Shown: in pieces, positions 53,090 through 62,814 of the stretch
How the letters are laid out: every line of letters starts with the position of its first letter
Position numbering within the stretch: position 1 is the stretch's first letter
Origin: Cordylochernes scorpioides
Taxonomy: Eukaryota; Arthropoda; Arachnida; Pseudoscorpiones; Chernetidae
Length of the DNA stretch: 64,000 nt
Assembly (NCBI GenBank): GCA_030710605.1
Contig: CP092865.1
Location: forward strand, 27,034,947 to 27,098,946
Reading direction: 5' to 3'
The notes under the pieces: generated by a model
Told to the model about the DNA's origin: nothing
Database searches by the model: none
Seen by the model: the letters and a program-made list of their open reading frames with translations, nothing else
Program-made: the position numbers and the translations under genes

Positions 53090-53455
53090 TCCCCCATGTT
53101 TCTACCTGATCTTCAATACTTTTACCCATTTTCATCAGATCCACACATGAAGAAGCAGTTTGATTTAATCACCTATACTGTGACAGAGCCTCATTAAATA
53201 CCTACACTCCCTGGTGATGAGGATGCAAGAATCGGACACATTGAAGAAATTCTGTCTGAAAAATGTTGCTTGAATGAGGATTTATAACTTGTGGTTACTA
53301 ACATTTTATACCACCGTGACTCTCCAATTTGCCCTATATCCTTCTTTATTATAGCGAGGTGTTGAGTGAATGCTGTTACTGAGTATCAGGGACGACTTGA
53401 GGCTATCTTTCTCATATATAACCGGGGTATTCAGTCAGTACTTTAATATAATACA
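53090..53455. other. Nothing recognised
   Basis: No repeat match or coding motif seen. Confidence 0.35.
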
Positions 53456-53459
53456 CAAT

Positions 53460-53755
53460 TACGATATACTAGTATAAAGAGATTATGTCCATAGTTCATC
53501 TAAAATACCCATTCCAAGAGTCTAGCATTAGTATCACTATAAAAGGAAGATCGAAAATGCAATATAACAGCGGTATGGTAGATTAAACTGGCGAAACCGC
53601 TGGGAGGGTTCACCACTGATGAGCCAGGCCCTCCCATTAATTTTTTCATTGCAGTAAGGGCAGTAGAAATGATTTAATTTTTACAAGAATCATATGTGTC
53701 TATAATAGTTTCGAATTTTCATAACAGATGGCGCGCTAATTTATCATAATAGGTG
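53460..53755 (+). repeat. Family S repeat, most complete copy
   Basis: Blocks in order: TTATGTCCATAGTTC, AAAATACCCATTCCAAGAG, TATGGTAGATTAAACTGG, CGAAACCGCTGGGAGGGTTC, ACCACTGATGAGCCAGGCCC, CATTGCAGTAAGGGCAGTAG, TCTATAATAGTTTCG and CATAACAGATGGCGCGCTAA. GGTTCACCAC with GGTAGATTAAACTGG upstream resembles RNA polymerase III B and A boxes, so a SINE is possible; inverted-pair copies also suggest a PLE-like or foldback mode. At least fifteen copies or fragments lie in this window. Confidence 0.7.
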
Positions 53756-54173
53756 ATATTATTAACACAAAGCCGCGACCTTTCGAGTACTCGATTTTCA
53801 ACGGACAGAATCTAAAAGTGAACACGGGATGGAGAGCGAGATTATGGTTAATCATACAAGATATAGGCTATGATTGAATTGTTCTGGAATTTTTATTCTC
53901 CTCTAACAACAGTTGAATATCTCGTGGCTTTGTCAATAAATAAACTTATTGCGAAATAATTTTTATCTTTTAAAATATTGTAAATTGTTGACATTTCAAA
54001 GGAATATTTACCTTCAATAGCTTGTGAGAGTAGCAGCACGGGAATAAATAACATTTCAAAACAAAACAACTATAAATTTGAGCTTCGTTGCCCTGTCGAT
54101 ATAGAGGGGGATTGTAAAATACAAAGTAAGAATACTTCAGGATTGTTTAAGATAAGTAGAGAATCCAAGATGT

Positions 54174-54311
54174 AGATGGAAATTTTGCCAGGAGGAAATT
54201 GATCTATAAAGATCACCCTTCTCTCCAAAATAGACGTCAAAGCTAGACGCCATCTATTGACACTCGCCGCAAACTAGAGGTTTCGGGTCGGTGACAAAAC
54301 CACAACACCAG
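54174..54311 (-). mobile_element. RZ-4: truncated retrozyme-like fragment
   Basis: On the minus strand it covers the last third of an RZ unit (GTCACCGACCCGAAACCTC through GACGTCTATTTTGGAGAG) and then reads through the junction (GATCAATTTCCTCCTGGC) into the next unit. The hammerhead part is absent. Confidence 0.65.
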
Positions 54312-54362
54312 TTGACGTCATCAGGTGACCTTTATCTTTAAAAATAATCTAAGTTCATTGCC

Positions 54363-54412
54363 CCGATGAAGATCTGCAGCTTTCGGAATACCAATCGTCC
54401 ACATCAGGTGTC
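54363..54412 (-). ncRNA. Hammerhead-like PLE terminus remnant
   Basis: The minus strand reads CTGATGTGGACG, then GGTATTCCGAAAGCTGCAG. This resembles the CTGATGAAGGACG...GTCCGAAAGCTT order of the 24.5-30.8 kb PLE, but A9 is changed to T and stem II is imperfect. Probably dead. Confidence 0.4.
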
Positions 54413-54419
54413 ACCAATG

Positions 54420-56710
54420 ACATCATTCTTCTCTTTGTCCCTTGTTTAATAGATCCAGTAACCAGTTTGCTAGATTCTGACATGTGGCCTCTTGCCTTCC
54501 GTGCAAACTTAGAATTTCTAATGACGACAGGATGCATTTAAAACACTGTGTGTTCGAAAAGTTAATATGTAATCACAAATCAGATTACCAATACCCATTG
54601 AGAAATGTAAAAATCAATAGAAGAAACTCTTGCCCTCAAACTTCTTTTGAGAGCTATATATATATGTTTTATACAGAATACATAGATGTGTATTCTTGCA
54701 CACATATATCTGCCATATACACATATATCTACATATATTAACCTACAATAAATTATATCTCCCTAAAGACTAAAATATTTCACAAGACTACATAATATAT
54801 GTAGACACTGTGATAGCTTAATTTAATAAAACAAATGTATCTAGTAATTTATAACTGCCCACTGACTTCTCAAATACAATCTATCTGTTGGGAAAAATCA
54901 GATTTAATTTTCTTAGAAGAACATGAAGTACATATTTTAATAAACTTCCTTCCCCTGTGACTTATAATTTAATAGAATCAATAAAGCATCCAGAGCTAAG
55001 TTTCTTGTCCAATTGTATTTCTCTAGATTCCACATGCCCTTCAACAGGAGCAGTAAGTAGGAGGGGAAATACCAAGTGGCGTACTGACCTCAGGTTTAGA
55101 TAAGAGATAAGAAATTGAACCTGTGAACCTATCAGTCAGTGCTTCAACACATTGTCAGATAACAACTGTTAAATCTTCGTTGCATTTTTAGTCATTGATG
55201 GGAGTCAAGTGTTCTTTGTAAATGTATAATTTCTACTTTTTATATAGTGATAGTTGTTGTTGTCGCGTCTAATGAAGAGCCTCAGATATAGTGATAGTAG
55301 TTTATTCAATTAATCTGATTTTTAAAGTGTGTTGTCAATTTTGAGAAACAGTTTAGCCGATTGTACAAGGTTTCTTAGAAGAAGAGAGAACTGCTGAGGC
55401 GCCGATTACCCGGCCGTTTTTGCATTGTAGAACATCTATTGCTGGCCCTCCTCCAAGACTCTGGAAATTGGAACTACCTGGTCAGCAAGTCCCTTGATTA
55501 AGAACCTGTTTACAGAATGCAGTTCAGAGAGAGCGGGTAGTTGACGATATTCACCACCCGGGTTACATCTCTTCCTACAACATATGTTTCCTAAAGATGA
55601 AGGTACCAGTGGACGCGCATTGATGACTTCTAAAAAGACAAGAGTTGGGGCTTAAAACCTTTGGGACATTCAGGTTGTCTATGGGGTTCAATATAGTCAT
55701 TTATAAAAGAAATTATAATTATTTTTAGATAATAAATTTATTTATAAAAGTTTCAAACAAAAAGCACGCTCTGCCTGCGTATGCGCCTGCCAGCGAGCTG
55801 TCTTTCTAATTTCGCCTCCGGCCAACAATACAAATATAGGCATATAACTATCAAATTCTGCATATGTCCATATCTAAAATGAAATAATTATAAATAAGAC
55901 TTGAAAATATGTACATAAGTCTATACACACTGTTGCAAAATTAGTGTTTTGTGTGATTTTTCCATTGAATAATTGACATTCAAATTCGTAGTTTATAATC
56001 TTATCTTAATGCTGTCTAAAATGAAGCACATCTCGACCGCTGAAATAAATTAACGACCTGGGTAGTAATGTATCGTCAGCTGCTATTTACGTCGAGAACG
56101 GCTTTTTTTGCACATCCAGAAAACTATAACTAAAAAAAAAAACAGATTATTCACAATCGAAGACTTTACAGGTGATTTGTGCTAAAGATATCACCTCTAC
56201 TTTTAGAAAAATGCTAAAAAAAAACAATACATGTCTTTTAATCTTATCCGCTATATCAGATTCAGATAGGTAAACTTGCCACAATGTCATCTTTTGCTAA
56301 ATCAGGAAAACCAAGCTGTATACCACAGTGGCCAAGTATGGCCCTCATCAGTACAGGAGCGGCTACGGTTTCATAACATCCTAAGGCGTGAATATTTTTG
56401 GCAAATTTGACCGATTTCATTGATTCTCCCGTAGGAAATAATCGCTTCTTTACTGATGAGGGGGCCATAACGATAGAAACATGGTATATAGAATAATTTA
56501 TTTACATATTCGCCAAATGCCAATGTTTCAAATTTTCCTATCTCAATCTGATCTATTTACACGATTTTTTTTTTAATAGAATGGCCATTTTGAAAGGTAG
56601 AGATATTCATGTACATATTCGATATAAAAATGTGACATACATATACAATACAGGTAGAGGGCGTGCTGATACCTTAGGTTGAAATTAGGCTTAAATGGCC
56701 TTTTTTTTAT
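54420..56710. other. Unassigned DNA
   Basis: Frames of 60-85 codons on both strands (for example 54484-54741 and 56262-56468) show no recognisable family. No clear repeat match. Confidence 0.3.
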
Positions 56711-56714
56711 GAAT

Positions 56715-56885
56715 AAGGTTTCTGAGCAATACCCGATGGCAGAGCGCCATCTAGTGGAACAAAAATAAACTAAACGTTTATTTAACTTGTTCCGTAATAT
56801 TTGGCCAACTCAATTTCTTGATAAATCAAGAAAAGTCAACCACTCACGCGTTTCGGACTGTTGACCTTCGTCAGCCTGGTACAAA
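56715..56885 (-). repeat. Family T repeat with hammerhead-like end
   Basis: Same blocks as 24175-24312. At 56845-56882 the minus strand reads CTGACGAAGGTC, loop AACA, AGTCCGAAACGCGTGAG: a CTGANGA core, an imperfect stem II and GAAA, but no proper stem III cleavage triplet or stem I. Confidence 0.62.
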
Positions 56886-56964
56886 CTTTTTTAAATATAT
56901 ATTTTAAAAATATTTTTTTAATTATTTTTTCACATATTTATATTATAAAACTATTTAGGAGGCG

Positions 56965-57322
56965 TAATATTCTTTTTAAATAAAACAATTTCTACTGTCC
57001 TTACTGCGATGGAAAAATTAAAGGGAGGGCCTGGCTCATCAGTGGTGAACCCTCCCAGCGGTTTCGCCAGTTTAATCTACCATACCGCTGTTATATTGCA
57101 AACCGCTGGGAGGGTTCACCACTGATGAGCCAGGCCCTCCCTTTAATTATTGGGATTAAGTTGGCTAGAACTGCTAAGAAGGTTCACTACTGATGAACAA
57201 AGCCTTTCCAATATATCTTTCATTACAGTAAGGACAGTAGAAATTGTTTTATTTAAAAAGAATATTACGCCTCTTAAATAGTTTTATAATTTGATAACAG
57301 ATGGCGCTCTAGTACATCGTAA
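56965..57322. repeat. Family S inverted pair
   Basis: A minus-oriented S copy (56965-57105, GGCCTGGCTCATCAGTGGTG) meets a plus copy (57106-57322, CACCACTGATGAGCCAGGCC) head to head. The outer ends are TTAGGAGGCGTAATATTC and GAATATTACGCCTCTTAA. Confidence 0.75.
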
Positions 57323-57459
57323 CATATTTATATATCTACTGCCTTTCACTAATATTATAGCCTTAGACATATTAAATATATTCACCAAGAATTCTTTCTT
57401 GGACCAGGTATAAAATCAGAATAGCCCAATATCATATTAGATTCATGCATGCAATATTT

Positions 57460-57700
57460 GGGGGATTAAGTTGGCTAGAACTGCTAAGAAGGTTCACTAC
57501 TGATGAACAAAGCCTTTCCAATATATCTTTCATTACAGTAAGGCAGTAGTGAGATGTTTTATTTGAGAAGGTATCACGCTAAAATGGTAACACTAATTCA
57601 TCAGTTTTGTATGGACTCTAGAGTAAACTTCAAACTTCTCAAATCACTGAATGTATTCCCCACTAATAAGCCAGGCCCTACCAAGGTGTTATCGTAAATA
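57460..57700 (+). repeat. Family S partial copies
   Basis: 57460-57560 duplicates 57165-57260 closely (GGATTAAGTTGGCTAGAACT, GTTCACTACTGATGAACAAA). A short piece (ACTAATAAGCCAGGCCCTAC) follows at 57663. Confidence 0.65.
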
Positions 57701-58029
57701 TTCGTTTTAATTATCTTTTAATAAAGCGTAGCAATGATACTGTTGTGTTTGGGGAACATTATCAATCGTAACTCTCTACCTGACCCTATAATCTTGACAG
57801 GATACGACAAGGTCTTCTAGGAATATAAGTATAGCAGAATCCCATGCTGAGTCATGTGTGAACTATGCGATTCTTCGGTCATGGTATGTCCGAGCTGAGA
57901 GGTCAAGTGCATCAGGGTCAAGTCCACTGACAATGCTATCTAGGAGATAAGTCAGTGCTCAGCATGCTGTGCTGGTGTTCCACGGGCTCTCGGACCAAGA
58001 GGTCCCGTCCAAGAATGGACTCAGGTGGG

Positions 58030-58345
58030 AAATTAATCCTCTTCGTCTTTCTTTTTACATTTACATTCCATTTGTCCTTCTTTTTCCAATCCTAATTGCA
58101 TTTATTCCTTTCTTCTTTCGTTTTACATCATTCTATTCTTCTTACATTCTTTTTCGTTTTACATTATTCTATTCATTTGCATTTCTCTCTTTGAATATTC
58201 CTTCGTATTACATTATTCTTTTTATATTTATCTCTTTTTACATTCTTCCTTTCTTCTTATAATTTTATATTCTTCCTCACTTTTTGTATTCTTTCTTACT
58301 TCTACTAGATTCTTTTGTATTTTTTGATACAATATTCTCTTTCTT
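58030..58345 (+). other. Pyrimidine-rich tract
   Basis: About 300 bp with very few G residues on the plus strand, built from loosely repeated TTTTACATTATTCTATTC and CTTCTTTC pieces. The 97-codon frame over it is a low-complexity by-product. Confidence 0.55.
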
Positions 58346-58349
58346 TTCA

Positions 58350-58750
58350 CATTCATTTTTACTTCAATTTAGATCTTTTATCAGTTTTATAGATGTGTGT
58401 CATTAAGCATTTGAATCAAATCGTCTTCTTCTTACATGCAAATTCCGAGAATATACTCGTTTATAAAAATTGACGAAAGTGCGAGCAAACATGAAAAAAT
58501 AATTCAATGTAAAAATTTTTAAAAGTGCTAATATTTCCCCTATATTTAAAAATAAAAATTTTAATTCCAAAACATATACAATGCTCTAAATACAATACTT
58601 GTCTAAAGGTTTATCTTAATGCATTTTTGAAATTTACCATATTGTATATAATCATACCAAATGTTATGGCATTTTATTAAAGGACTTTTACGAATATAAC
58701 TTTTTTTTATTTTAAATTTAGTAAACAACAGTGTAGCTGTTATGTGCCTA
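58350..58750. other. AT-rich DNA, nothing recognised
   Basis: No repeat match or coding motif seen. Confidence 0.35.
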
Positions 58751-58754
58751 AATA

Positions 58755-58888
58755 TGTTACGGCCAAAGTCACACTTGGTTATCTCGTGTGTTTTCAATAA
58801 AGGTCACTGAAATATCCTTCAGAGTTATTATCTGAATCCCGATATACATGCTAAATGGTACAACTTCCATAAATTTTGTCCATGAGTG
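58755..58888 (-). mobile_element. Family X MITE, one end
   Basis: AATTTTGTCCATGAGTG then TA at the right end; CAGAGTTATTATCTGAATCC inside is inverse to 31945-32158. The left end is lost or too diverged to see. Confidence 0.55.
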
Positions 58889-58899
58889 TATATAATGGA

Positions 58900-59150
58900 A
58901 AGGCAATCACATACATAATGCCATTTTACATTTATTCGACATTGCATGGACACAAGGTAGAGATGTCATAAAAACTTCAGCTCGGCTTTTTAATTTTTTT
59001 TTTATTTAAAAAACCTAGAGACCTTGGAAAATATAATTGCGGTTTGAATATCCTAGAATTTCTTCGTAGCCTGTACGACGGGCTGTGTATACATTTTTAT
59101 AAGTTGAAAGTGTTATCATCACAATTTTTAAAGATGTATAAAGAATTTAT
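58900..59150. other. Nothing recognised
   Basis: AT-rich, with an A/T homopolymer run near 58990. Confidence 0.3.
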
Positions 59151-59374
59151 ATAGGGCCTTGTCTCATTAGTGGTAAACACTCCCAGCGGTTTTGTCGGTT
59201 GAATCTATCAGCCCGGTCAAATATTGTATTTGGCTGCTTATCTCTCTCTCTCTCTCTTGGATAGCTGAAAATTTTAGAGGAGTTTTTGTTGAAGACTTAT
59301 AGATACATTTTGATATAAAAATCACTTTTTCTTTTTGAACTCTTTTTATCGAAGAATCACTCTCCTTTCTTGCT

Positions 59375-59860
59375 ACAATATATTTTTCCATTACGATAAA
59401 TGCATTCTTGATCGTGCAACTAAATGTTTCTGATGGTCTGCGCCATCTGTCGGAATAAATATCAACTAATCGTTTATTTTTAATTATATTATGATGCATT
59501 AGCGCGCCATCTGTTATCAAAATTCGAAACTATTATAGACGCGTATGATTCTTTTTAAAATTAAACAATTTCTACTGTCCTTACAGCAATTTTATTAATT
59601 TTTCCATTGCAGTAAGGACAGTAGAAATTGTTTATTTTTAAAAAGAATCATACCCGTCTATAATTATTTTTAATTATTCCAGAAATGGCCAAAAAACCTT
59701 TCCAAATTAATCAAGAAAAGATACCTTCCTGATTAATCAAGAAAGGGTATTTGGTCAATTCTGAAATAATTGAAAATCAGAGAATAGTTGATATTTATTC
59801 CGATAGATGGCATAAGTCAATCATCAACTTTTAGTTGCACAATTAAGAGATGACTTTATC
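59375..59860. repeat. Family T palindrome split by a family S hairpin
   Basis: The T arms are about 59375-59490 (GCGCCATCTGTCGGAATAAA) and 59663-59860 (TTATTCCGATAGATGGCATA). Between them, 59500-59662 is an S hairpin with GAAACTATTATAGACGCG and TTTCTACTGTCCTTACAGC mirrored by GTAAGGACAGTAGAAATTG. The S copy inserted into the T copy. Another S fragment lies at 59155-59220. Confidence 0.62.
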
Positions 59861-59869
59861 GTAATTTAT

Positions 59870-60550
59870 CAACCTGATCCCAGAACAATTTCACTTTTGC
59901 ACTATTTTCCATATATTTTGCATGTTTAATGAAATATGTATCATTCTAGTGTAGTACTGGAATGCCCACTCTTCTTCACCGCTAGACAACAGATAATAAA
60001 TAATGTTGTAGATCTATATCAATTTGTAAATAGTAGAGAGAATTATCATAGATTTAACTATTTTTGTAAATATATTTATGATTTTATCTTTCAAACCTGA
60101 AAGGTTCAGGTTCCTTATATATATTATTGTTTCTCTTTTTATTTTTAATTACTTTTTCTTGTATAATATGTTTATAACTGTTTCTGTTTAAAAAAAAATG
60201 TAAATCGACGCAATTATCCTTAGCCGGGATATCGCGTTTTGTGTGTTGAAATAAATAAATAAATTCTAGTGTATATTTGTAGGAATTACTGTGGTGTTTT
60301 ATCTCTATGTCGTGGAAGAGTTGACATGAGCTACTCCATGGCAATCTAATTCCGGGTCAGTTTGCAGAGTGTCTTCGCCGTGACAACATGAAGAGACCGC
60401 ATGTCCTGCATATGTCCTGTAAGGTCTCTCTCTCTCTTCTACATTGTCTTCTGTTGTCCTCTCGTGTTGTGTACACATGGGTCTATCTTATACGCTTTTA
60501 CTCTAAACATTTCTTCTTTTGTTTCTATAGGCCAATGCTATTTTATTTTG
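59870..60550. other. Nothing recognised
   Basis: Short frames on both strands without motifs. Confidence 0.3.
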
Positions 60551-60554
60551 CTTA

Positions 60555-60855
60555 TCCCTAGTACACGTGGTACAGAACATGATAAATATGGTGGGTAGAA
60601 GTTGCGACTGCTTTTACTGTAAGTACACCACATGTCTGCACATGTGAAAAGCAGTTCGACTTTTGCACTTAGAAATGTTCCAGAGCCCTGTTTGGTTACT
60701 TGCCTTCGCTGGTGGGGTTGGACTTTTGCAAGAATCGGGGGCCATTGGAGCAATTTTTTTTATCAGAAAAAAATGCCAAATGCCGGAATTGAACCCGGGC
60801 CGTAGCGGTCGAAAACCAACGGTTTAGAACATCCTTCTACCGACCCCCGCCACTG
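60555..60855 (-). repeat. tRNA-derived SINE
   Basis: The minus strand starts near 60855 with GGCGGGGGTCGGTAGAAGG (A-box region) and has GGTTCAATTCC about 40 nt later, a perfect B box, so the head is tRNA-like. The body continues with TGGCCCCCGATTC-type and GTGTACTTACAG blocks. Fragments of the same family occur in the Helitron segments at about 15240-15400 and 18120-18290, at 17520-17720, 43935-44100 and 46555-46650. No intact tRNA cloverleaf is seen. Confidence 0.68.
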
Positions 60856-60979
60856 TCACACCCACAATGACCTATGTAAATATGACGTCCAGACTATTTG
60901 TCCTTTCAGAAGAGTCATTGCAACAGATGCACAAATTATCTGTGTTTTATCAATTAGATTGTGAAATATATGCAAAGGA

Positions 60980-61267
60980 TTTAAAACGATATATCAATCG
61001 AAATATTTGCATAAAGTTTCTTTATTCAATAAAAATTGCAAGCTTTCAAGCGTTAGCTCATCATCAGCCCAATTGTTTCACAAATTCCTACAATATATAT
61101 AGAGGTGTAGGAAGTATTTTTACACCTCTATCCTACACCTCTATATATATATATTGTAGAAATTTGTGAAATAATTGGCCTGATTATGAGCTAACGCTTG
61201 AAAGCTTGCCGTTTTTATTGAATAAAGAACCTTTTTGCAATTATTTCGATTGTTATATCGTTTTAAA
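60980..61267. repeat. Palindrome with two hammerhead-like arms
   Basis: Outer ends TTAAAACGATATATCAATCG and CGATTGTTATATCGTTTTAA. The left arm on the minus strand reads GGGCTGATGATGAGC, loop TAAC, GCTTGAAAGCTTGC. The right arm on the plus strand has CTGATTATGAGCTAACGC, then TTGAAAGCTTGC. Core and stem II are present in the left arm, but the U16.1 cleavage triplet is missing. Both continue to TTTTTATTGAATAAAGAA, like the PLE end at 35780. Confidence 0.68.
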
Positions 61268-61389
61268 TTCAATTGTCATCTATCGATTAAAATTAATAAT
61301 TATTTTTCTGCCAATATGTTTCTTATATATATATGATGAATATCATTAAATAATATCTCCACAGATCTCACCACAATGATTTAAGTTAT

Positions 61390-61850
61390 TAAATGAGAGA
61401 GAGCTTTACTCATCAGTGGTGAACACTCTAAGCTGTTTCACCAAATTAATCTCCATACCCCTATACACTATTGTATGGTAGATTAAACTGGCGAAACCGC
61501 TGAGAGGGTTCACCACTGATGAGCCAGGCCCTCTCATCAATTTTTCCATTGCAGTAAGGGCAGTATAAATTGTTTAATATCAAAACGAATCTTACGCCTT
61601 TAAAATAGTTTCGAATTTTGATAACAGATGGCGCGCTAGTGCATCATATTATAAATGTTCTAATAAAAGAAACAATTTGATATTTGCGGAAGAGCGATTG
61701 CTCGAAGCATATTATATATTTATAAATGTATGTAATTCTACTGTCATCAAAGCTTATGTCCATAGTTCTTCTAAAATACCCATTCAAAGAGTCTATCAAC
61801 AGTATCACTATAAAAGGAAGTTCCAAAAATGCAATATCACTCCTAGATGA
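61390..61850. repeat. Family S inverted pair and partial copy
   Basis: A short minus piece (CTTTACTCATCAGTGGTGAA) faces a plus copy with ATTAAACTGGCGAAACCGCT, CACCACTGATGAGCCAGGCC and CAGATGGCGCGCTAGTGCAT. From 61733 an S start (TTCTACTGTCATCAAAGC) follows to about 61845. Confidence 0.68.
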
Positions 61851-61854
61851 AGTT

Positions 61855-62130
61855 TTGATCCTCGTGGTCACTATTTTTGCCGCCTTGGGGCTTCGGGCTC
61901 TAGGTGTGCTTGGTGCGTCCTTGGTTCCTTCGCAGGCGGCGCGCTGTACCAGATTCGGCGGGCTGTTTGCACGTGTCGTCTAGATGTTGTCCTGTCTAAT
62001 TATGTGCCTTAAAAAGCTTACCTGAAAGCTTGTAGAAGGCGGAATAATAGTCCCCCAAAAATGCAATATGAGGAGGAGTTCGCAGTTAGCTCTCTACCTG
62101 TGCACATCTTTGCCCTCTTGCGCTCGCCCC
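61855..62130 (+). other. GC-rich leader before the ORF1-like frame
   Basis: Composition turns GC-rich at about 61880, continuing into the following frame, and suggests the 5' untranslated region of the same element. No core promoter motif is certain. Confidence 0.35.
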
Positions 62131-62134
62131 TGCC

Positions 62135-62698
62135 ATGGCTCCCTCTAGGAAGAAAAAGAAGAATGCCGAGAAGCCCCTCGTGACCCTCGCCCAACTTGAG
62201 TTGGAGAATGAGGAGGTGATGGACGACTCCGCGAAGGCATTAATGCAACCTCACCCTACCGCCCAACATCACCTGTCCCAAATCATTGCGGGTCTCATCA
62301 ATCTGCGGACCGAGCAGATCAAGGCCCTCATTGCCGAGGTAGAGAACCTCTCTGGCACCCTCGCGTCCTTTAAGGAACTGGACGAAATCAAGCCACAGAC
62401 TGCCTGCCAATCCACTCAAACAAGCCCAGCTCCTTCCTGCAAGGAAACCAGCTCCGTGACCGACCCCACCAAGCCCGCCACTCCGGCTCCAACCAAAAGG
62501 AAGCAGCCAGAGGCTCCCTACCCGCCCGCAAAAAGGACCAACTTCAAAGGTCCCGCAAAACCTGCGCCCACCCGCGTCCCCAAGCCTGCGGCCGCCCAAG
62601 TGGTCCTCCATGGGGATAGGAGGCCTTTAACTGATTTTGTAAGGATGCGAATGTGTGAAAAGCAACCTTTAGTGCGGGCTCGTAGTAGCTTAAAATGA
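62135..62698 (+). CDS. ORF1-like protein of a retroelement, interrupted by a PLE insertion
   Basis: ATG at 62135 sits in a good eukaryotic start context (GCCATGG). The first residues MAPSRKKKKNAEK are basic. Residues 15-75 (LAQLELENEEV, LINLRTEQIKALIAEVENL) form a likely coiled coil, and 85-155 is a Lys/Pro/Ala-rich stretch (KPAPTRVPKPAAA). Coiled coil plus basic low-complexity tail is the layout of many retroelement ORF1 proteins, but I do not recognise a family. Codon use is GC-rich, unlike the surroundings. From about codon 160 (after AAQVVLHGDRR) the frame is antisense of PLE sequence, so the real C-terminus was cut off near 62610 by the neighbouring insertion; the stop at 62698 is accidental. 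Confidence 0.5.
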   Translation: MAPSRKKKKNAEKPLVTLAQLELENEEVMDDSAKALMQPHPTAQHHLSQIIAGLINLRTEQIKALIAEVENLSGTLASFKELDEIKPQTACQSTQTSPAPSCKETSSVTDPTKPATPAPTKRKQPEAPYPPAKRTNFKGPAKPAPTRVPKPAAAQVVLHGDRRPLTDFVRMRMCEKQPLVRARSSLK

Positions 62699-62814
62699 GT
62701 TTCTGTGATGATTTTGGCAGAGTAGTGATTGCCGATCGGATCTTTCATACGCAAAGATGGAGGAATGAATCCTTGATTTACGCATATTTTGTTAAAGGCA
62801 AGATGCTTCTTCAA
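62612..62814 (-). pseudogene. Inverted N-terminal segment of the third PLE
   Basis: The minus strand reads KKHLAFNKICVNQGFIPPSL, RMKDPIGNHYSAKIIT, LLRARTKGCFSHIRILTKSV then KGLL. It matches residues about 26-90 of the full-length PLE protein (HLKFNKLCETADFIPPSLRI through SKSVKGLI). It is the missing upstream part of the frame that starts at 62815 in the opposite orientation. The two overlap by about a dozen residues (ILTKSVKxLL). Confidence 0.82.

Noticed and set aside
53580-53640. Family S as a working hammerhead ribozyme
   Set aside because: The CTGATGA and GAAA boxes and a possible stem II are present, but stem III and stem I cannot both form in the 19 nt between them; listed only as a resemblance.
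58603-58797. Small minus-strand frame near the family X end
   Set aside because: Overlaps MITE-derived sequence and has no recognisable motif.
60770-60855. Functional tRNA gene
   Set aside because: A perfect B box is present, but no acceptor or anticodon stem pairing and no CCA-side pairing can be drawn; the sequence continues as a SINE body and recurs as fragments.
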